From PALSA-1296 sp038210275 (lineage in GTDB: Bacteria > Bacteroidota > Ignavibacteria > Palsa-1295), in NCBI GenBank assembly GCA_038210275.1, contig JBBQWV010000001.1, positions 62,001 to 126,000 of the forward strand: DNA of 64,000 nt, given 5' to 3'. Of this stretch, positions 62,144 through 64,000 are shown one piece after another. The notes under the pieces were generated by a model that saw nothing but the letters and a program-made list of their open reading frames with translations, did not search any database and had not been told where the DNA came from. The translations under genes and the position numbers were made by a program. Numbering within the stretch: the stretch's first letter is position 1; every line of letters begins with the position of its first letter.

Positions 62144-62841
62144 TGGTGCATCAGCACCATCACCATGAGCATCACTTCACTGCCGGTGAAATGGTGCGCG
62201 ATATTGTGATCGGGATGTCCGATGGGCTGACCGTTCCATTCGCACTTGCTGCAGGACTTACCGGAGCCATCAATGCTTCGGGAATAATCATCACCGCAGG
62301 TTTAGCAGAAATAGCCGCAGGCTCCATTGCAATGGGGCTTGGCGGCTATCTTGCTGCGAAAAGTGATGCACAGCATTACATCAGCGAGCGCAAACGCGAA
62401 GAAGAAGAAATTATCAAAGTCCCGCAGATCGAAAAAAATGAAGTTGCCGAGATTTTCGAGAAATACGGTCTGAGCAAAAAAGAAAGTATGGTCGTCACCG
62501 AAAGTCTTTCCCAAAATCCAAAGCATTGGGTGGACTTCATGATGCAATTCGAACTTGGGTTGGATAAGCCCGATCCCAAACGCGCCAGAACCAGCGCCTT
62601 CACTATTGCAGGTTCCTATATTGCCGGAGGATTTATTCCTCTCTCACCATATATTTTTATTGATAGCGCCCGTGATGCACTGACGATTTCGGTCATCGTT
62701 ACTCTCATTGCGCTTTTAGTTTTTGGTTACATCAAAGGTCGCTTCACCGGTGCACATCCATTGCGCAGCGGATTGCAGACAATGCTCATCGGAGGTCTAG
62801 CAGCAGGCGCTGCATTTATATTGGCGCGGTTGATTTCTTGA
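62143..62841 (+). CDS. VIT1/CCC1 family transporter with His-rich N-terminus
   Basis: A predicted iron or manganese transporter of the VIT1 family. The 232-residue protein has a histidine-rich start (residues 3-11, HQHHHHEHH), helix 1 with DIVIGMSDGLTVPFALAAGLTGA, helix 2 (IITAGLAEIAAGSIAMGLGGYLAAKSD), a charged cytoplasmic section with many Glu residues (RKREEEEIIK, metal-binding in relatives), and three C-terminal helices. Overlap with the FKBP stop suggests translational coupling. Confidence 0.92.
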   Translation: MVHQHHHHEHHFTAGEMVRDIVIGMSDGLTVPFALAAGLTGAINASGIIITAGLAEIAAGSIAMGLGGYLAAKSDAQHYISERKREEEEIIKVPQIEKNEVAEIFEKYGLSKKESMVVTESLSQNPKHWVDFMMQFELGLDKPDPKRARTSAFTIAGSYIAGGFIPLSPYIFIDSARDALTISVIVTLIALLVFGYIKGRFTGAHPLRSGLQTMLIGGLAAGAAFILARLIS

Positions 62842-62871
62842 ATTTTGTGGCATGAGCATTTTAATTTTACA

Positions 62872-63284
62872 TGTCATTCTGAACGAAGTCCGAATCGCGC
62901 AGCGATTTGGACGTAGTGAAGAATCCCGTAATCGTTGGCAGACAGTATGAATCAATACTACGTTTACATTCTCTCAAGCAAACATAAGAATATTTATGTT
63001 GGTGTAACCAATGATTTGCAGAGAAGAGTATATGAGCATAAGCATAAATTGTATAACGGCTATACAAAGAAATACAATGTAGATAGGCTTGTGTATTATG
63101 AATCCTTCGGCGATATTACACAAGCCATCAACCGCGAAACACAGTTGAAAGGATGGCTTCGTAAAAAGAAAGATTTACTTATTGAGGCAATGAATCCGAA
63201 TTGGAAAGATTTAAGTGAGGAGTGGTTGAAACCTTAAATGGTCTACCATTTATTACGGGATTCTTCGTTGCGCTCAGAATGACA
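62872..63284 (+). mobile_element. Family B element carrying an intact GIY-YIG nuclease gene
   Basis: Left end TGTCATTCTGAACG, right end CGCTCAGAATGACA: an inverted pair 413 bases apart. The arms both contain GAAGAATCCCGTAAT. The left arm, next to the gene start, also carries an 11-bp hairpin (62888-62898 with 62902-62912). The gene fills most of the element. The copy at 40039-40456 has the same order of parts. No target-site duplication is obvious. Confidence 0.8.
62947..63237 (+). CDS. GIY-YIG nuclease family protein
   Basis: The 96-residue protein is a single GIY-YIG domain of the YhbQ-like type: YVYILSS with the GIY-type segment (residues 6-8), IYVGVTNDLQRRVYEH with the YIG-type YVG (17-19) and a catalytic Arg (26/27), and RETQLKGWLRKKKDLL with Glu64 as the metal-binding residue. 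Single-domain proteins of this kind may act as DNA nickases, but no target is proven. The ATG at 62947 is chosen; TTG at 62935 starts inside the repeat arm. It fills the element bounded by 62872 and 63284. Confidence 0.92.
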   Translation: MNQYYVYILSSKHKNIYVGVTNDLQRRVYEHKHKLYNGYTKKYNVDRLVYYESFGDITQAINRETQLKGWLRKKKDLLIEAMNPNWKDLSEEWLKP

Positions 63285-63340
63285 AGCTGAATAAATGGAC
63301 TTTAGTTGTTAAATTTCCATTAACACCCTCATTTTCTCCT

Positions 63341-63349
63341 TATCTTTGC
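63341..63349 (+). promoter_or_regulatory. Bacteroidota-type -7 element before the DUF4199 gene
   Basis: TATCTTTGC is an exact match to TAnnTTTGC and lies 22 bases before the ATG at 63372. The upstream region is T-rich, but no -33 TTTG at normal spacing was found. Confidence 0.55.
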
Positions 63350-63371
63350 ATATTCATCATCACTTATTACT

Positions 63372-63890
63372 ATGAAAAATTTCTTGAAGTGGGGTATTTT
63401 TATTACGGCAATGAATATCGTATTCATGCTGATCGGTTATGCCGCAGGGATTTCTGCTACATCTGCGGGCAGAACTATGGGCTGGGTTTCTACAGTTATT
63501 GGTCTTGGAATGCTCTTCTGGGGTATCCGCGAAAAGAAACAATTGGATCCTGGTGATTTCACCTTTGGCAGAGGCTGGGTAGAGGGCGTACTTATCTCCC
63601 TCGTCGCCGGAGTGCTCGTTTCTCTGTTCCTTTATATCTTCGCCGAGTTTATCAATCCTGAAATGATTGACTTCGCCCGTGCTGAAGCAGCGAAAGGCAT
63701 GGCACTTCAGAAAATGTCGCAGGAGCAAATGGATACAGCAAAGAAATTTACCGACTTCTTTATCTCGCCGACGGGATTCGCCATCAGTACGCTGTTCATG
63801 TATGGCATCGGCGGCATGATTGTCTCGTTGATCTTCTCACCGATTGTCAAGAGCATGGGTGGTAACACTACGCAAGTGGAAAATGCATAA
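63372..63890 (+). CDS. DUF4199 family membrane protein
   Basis: The 172-residue protein has the usual DUF4199 outline: helix 1 (WGIFITAMNIVFMLIGYAAG), helix 2 (MGWVSTVIGLGMLFWGIREKK), the segment FTFGRGWVEGVLISLVAGVLVSLFLYIF, a charged loop, and a last helix (FMYGIGGMIVSLIFSPIV). The family is found mainly in Bacteroidota and has no proven function. Confidence 0.88.
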   Translation: MKNFLKWGIFITAMNIVFMLIGYAAGISATSAGRTMGWVSTVIGLGMLFWGIREKKQLDPGDFTFGRGWVEGVLISLVAGVLVSLFLYIFAEFINPEMIDFARAEAAKGMALQKMSQEQMDTAKKFTDFFISPTGFAISTLFMYGIGGMIVSLIFSPIVKSMGGNTTQVENA

Positions 63891-63896
63891 AGTATG

Positions 63897-64000
63897 GAGG
63901 TAGTTGATCGGTTTCAACCGATCGTGGCAATCTAAAATCTTGAATCGTAATCCAAAAGTTAAGTTTTTAGATTGCCACGTCGTCCGCAAGCGGACTCCTC
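63897..64000. repeat. Family A2 dispersed palindromic repeat, cut by the window edge
   Basis: CAATCTAAAATCTTG (centre) and TTTTTAGATTGCCACG are the inner inverted pair of the A2 type. The right arm with GTCCGCAAGCGGAC and CTCCTC stops at the window end, just before the expected GCAATGAC terminus. Confidence 0.75.

Noticed and set aside
62143..62175. Histidine run as a sign of vector or tag contamination
   Set aside because: The His cluster is interrupted by Gln and Glu, is continuous with a full VIT1-family protein, and has native codons and context.

Overview
The window looks like a chromosomal segment of a free-living Gram-negative bacterium of the Bacteroidota/Ignavibacteriota/Kapabacteria group. 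The evidence is eight proteins (one split by a stop codon) with C-terminal type IX secretion (T9SS) sorting domains, LolA-like and OmpA-type envelope proteins, DUF4199, promoters of the TAnnTTTGC type, and general absence of Shine-Dalgarno sequences. The exact phylum is an inference. I see no prophage, CRISPR array, plasmid or rRNA genes. The only tRNA is tRNA-Leu(GAG).

Layout. 1-8.4 kb: rsmI, two small lipoproteins, a Tat-type aminotransferase V, a hemerythrin-like protein, dihydrolipoyl dehydrogenase, a LigT-like protein and an acyl-CoA synthetase. 8.4-17.8 kb: secreted and surface proteins, including a T9SS cargo split by one in-frame TGA, a 1222-residue BNR/Hydin-like cargo, a small beta-barrel and a kelch cargo. 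18-20.6 kb: glycyl-tRNA synthetase, two DUF1801 proteins, tRNA-Leu. 20.6-27.3 kb: a tandemly duplicated DUF1800-DUF1501 operon on the minus strand. 27.4-30.8 kb: a deoxyhypusine-synthase-family gene whose 3' end is duplicated on the far side of an unknown secreted-protein gene, then a CBM9-like secreted protein. 31-35.3 kb: leuS and another T9SS cargo. 35.3-36.2 kb: a gene-free patch full of small repeats. 36.2-40 kb: a seven-gene plus-strand operon (DUF4905-like, lipoprotein, bcp, SRPBCC, GNAT, LolA-like, 2Fe-2S ferredoxin). 40-49.3 kb: rfaE2, rlmN, a GlcE-like protein, an outer-membrane barrel, acpS, MerR, acyltransferase 3, a VOC-like protein and dcd. 49.4-61.4 kb: a surface cluster made of a 1528-residue LamG/Hydin-like cargo, an OmpA-family protein, an ECF sigma/anti-sigma pair and an IgGFc-binding-like cargo. 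61.4-64 kb: FKBP lipoprotein, VIT1-family transporter, GIY-YIG nuclease element and DUF4199 protein.

Two themes stand out. First, the region upstream of the ECF sigma operon and the region upstream of the DUF1800/DUF1501 operon 30 kb away share an ECF-like promoter, TTGTwACC-N16-GTCTTTT, at almost the same distance from the start codon. This predicts an autoregulated sigma factor that also drives the secreted DUF1800/DUF1501 proteins. Second, the intergenic regions carry several families of palindromic dispersed repeats. One family encloses a small GIY-YIG nuclease gene in two copies, one intact and one frameshifted. The ends of that element (TGTCATT...AATGACA) are shared with the empty repeats, so the nuclease may be the mobilising factor for the whole set. 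Another palindrome family has entered a lipoprotein signal-peptide region in frame, and a simple repeat has entered the leuS editing-domain region.
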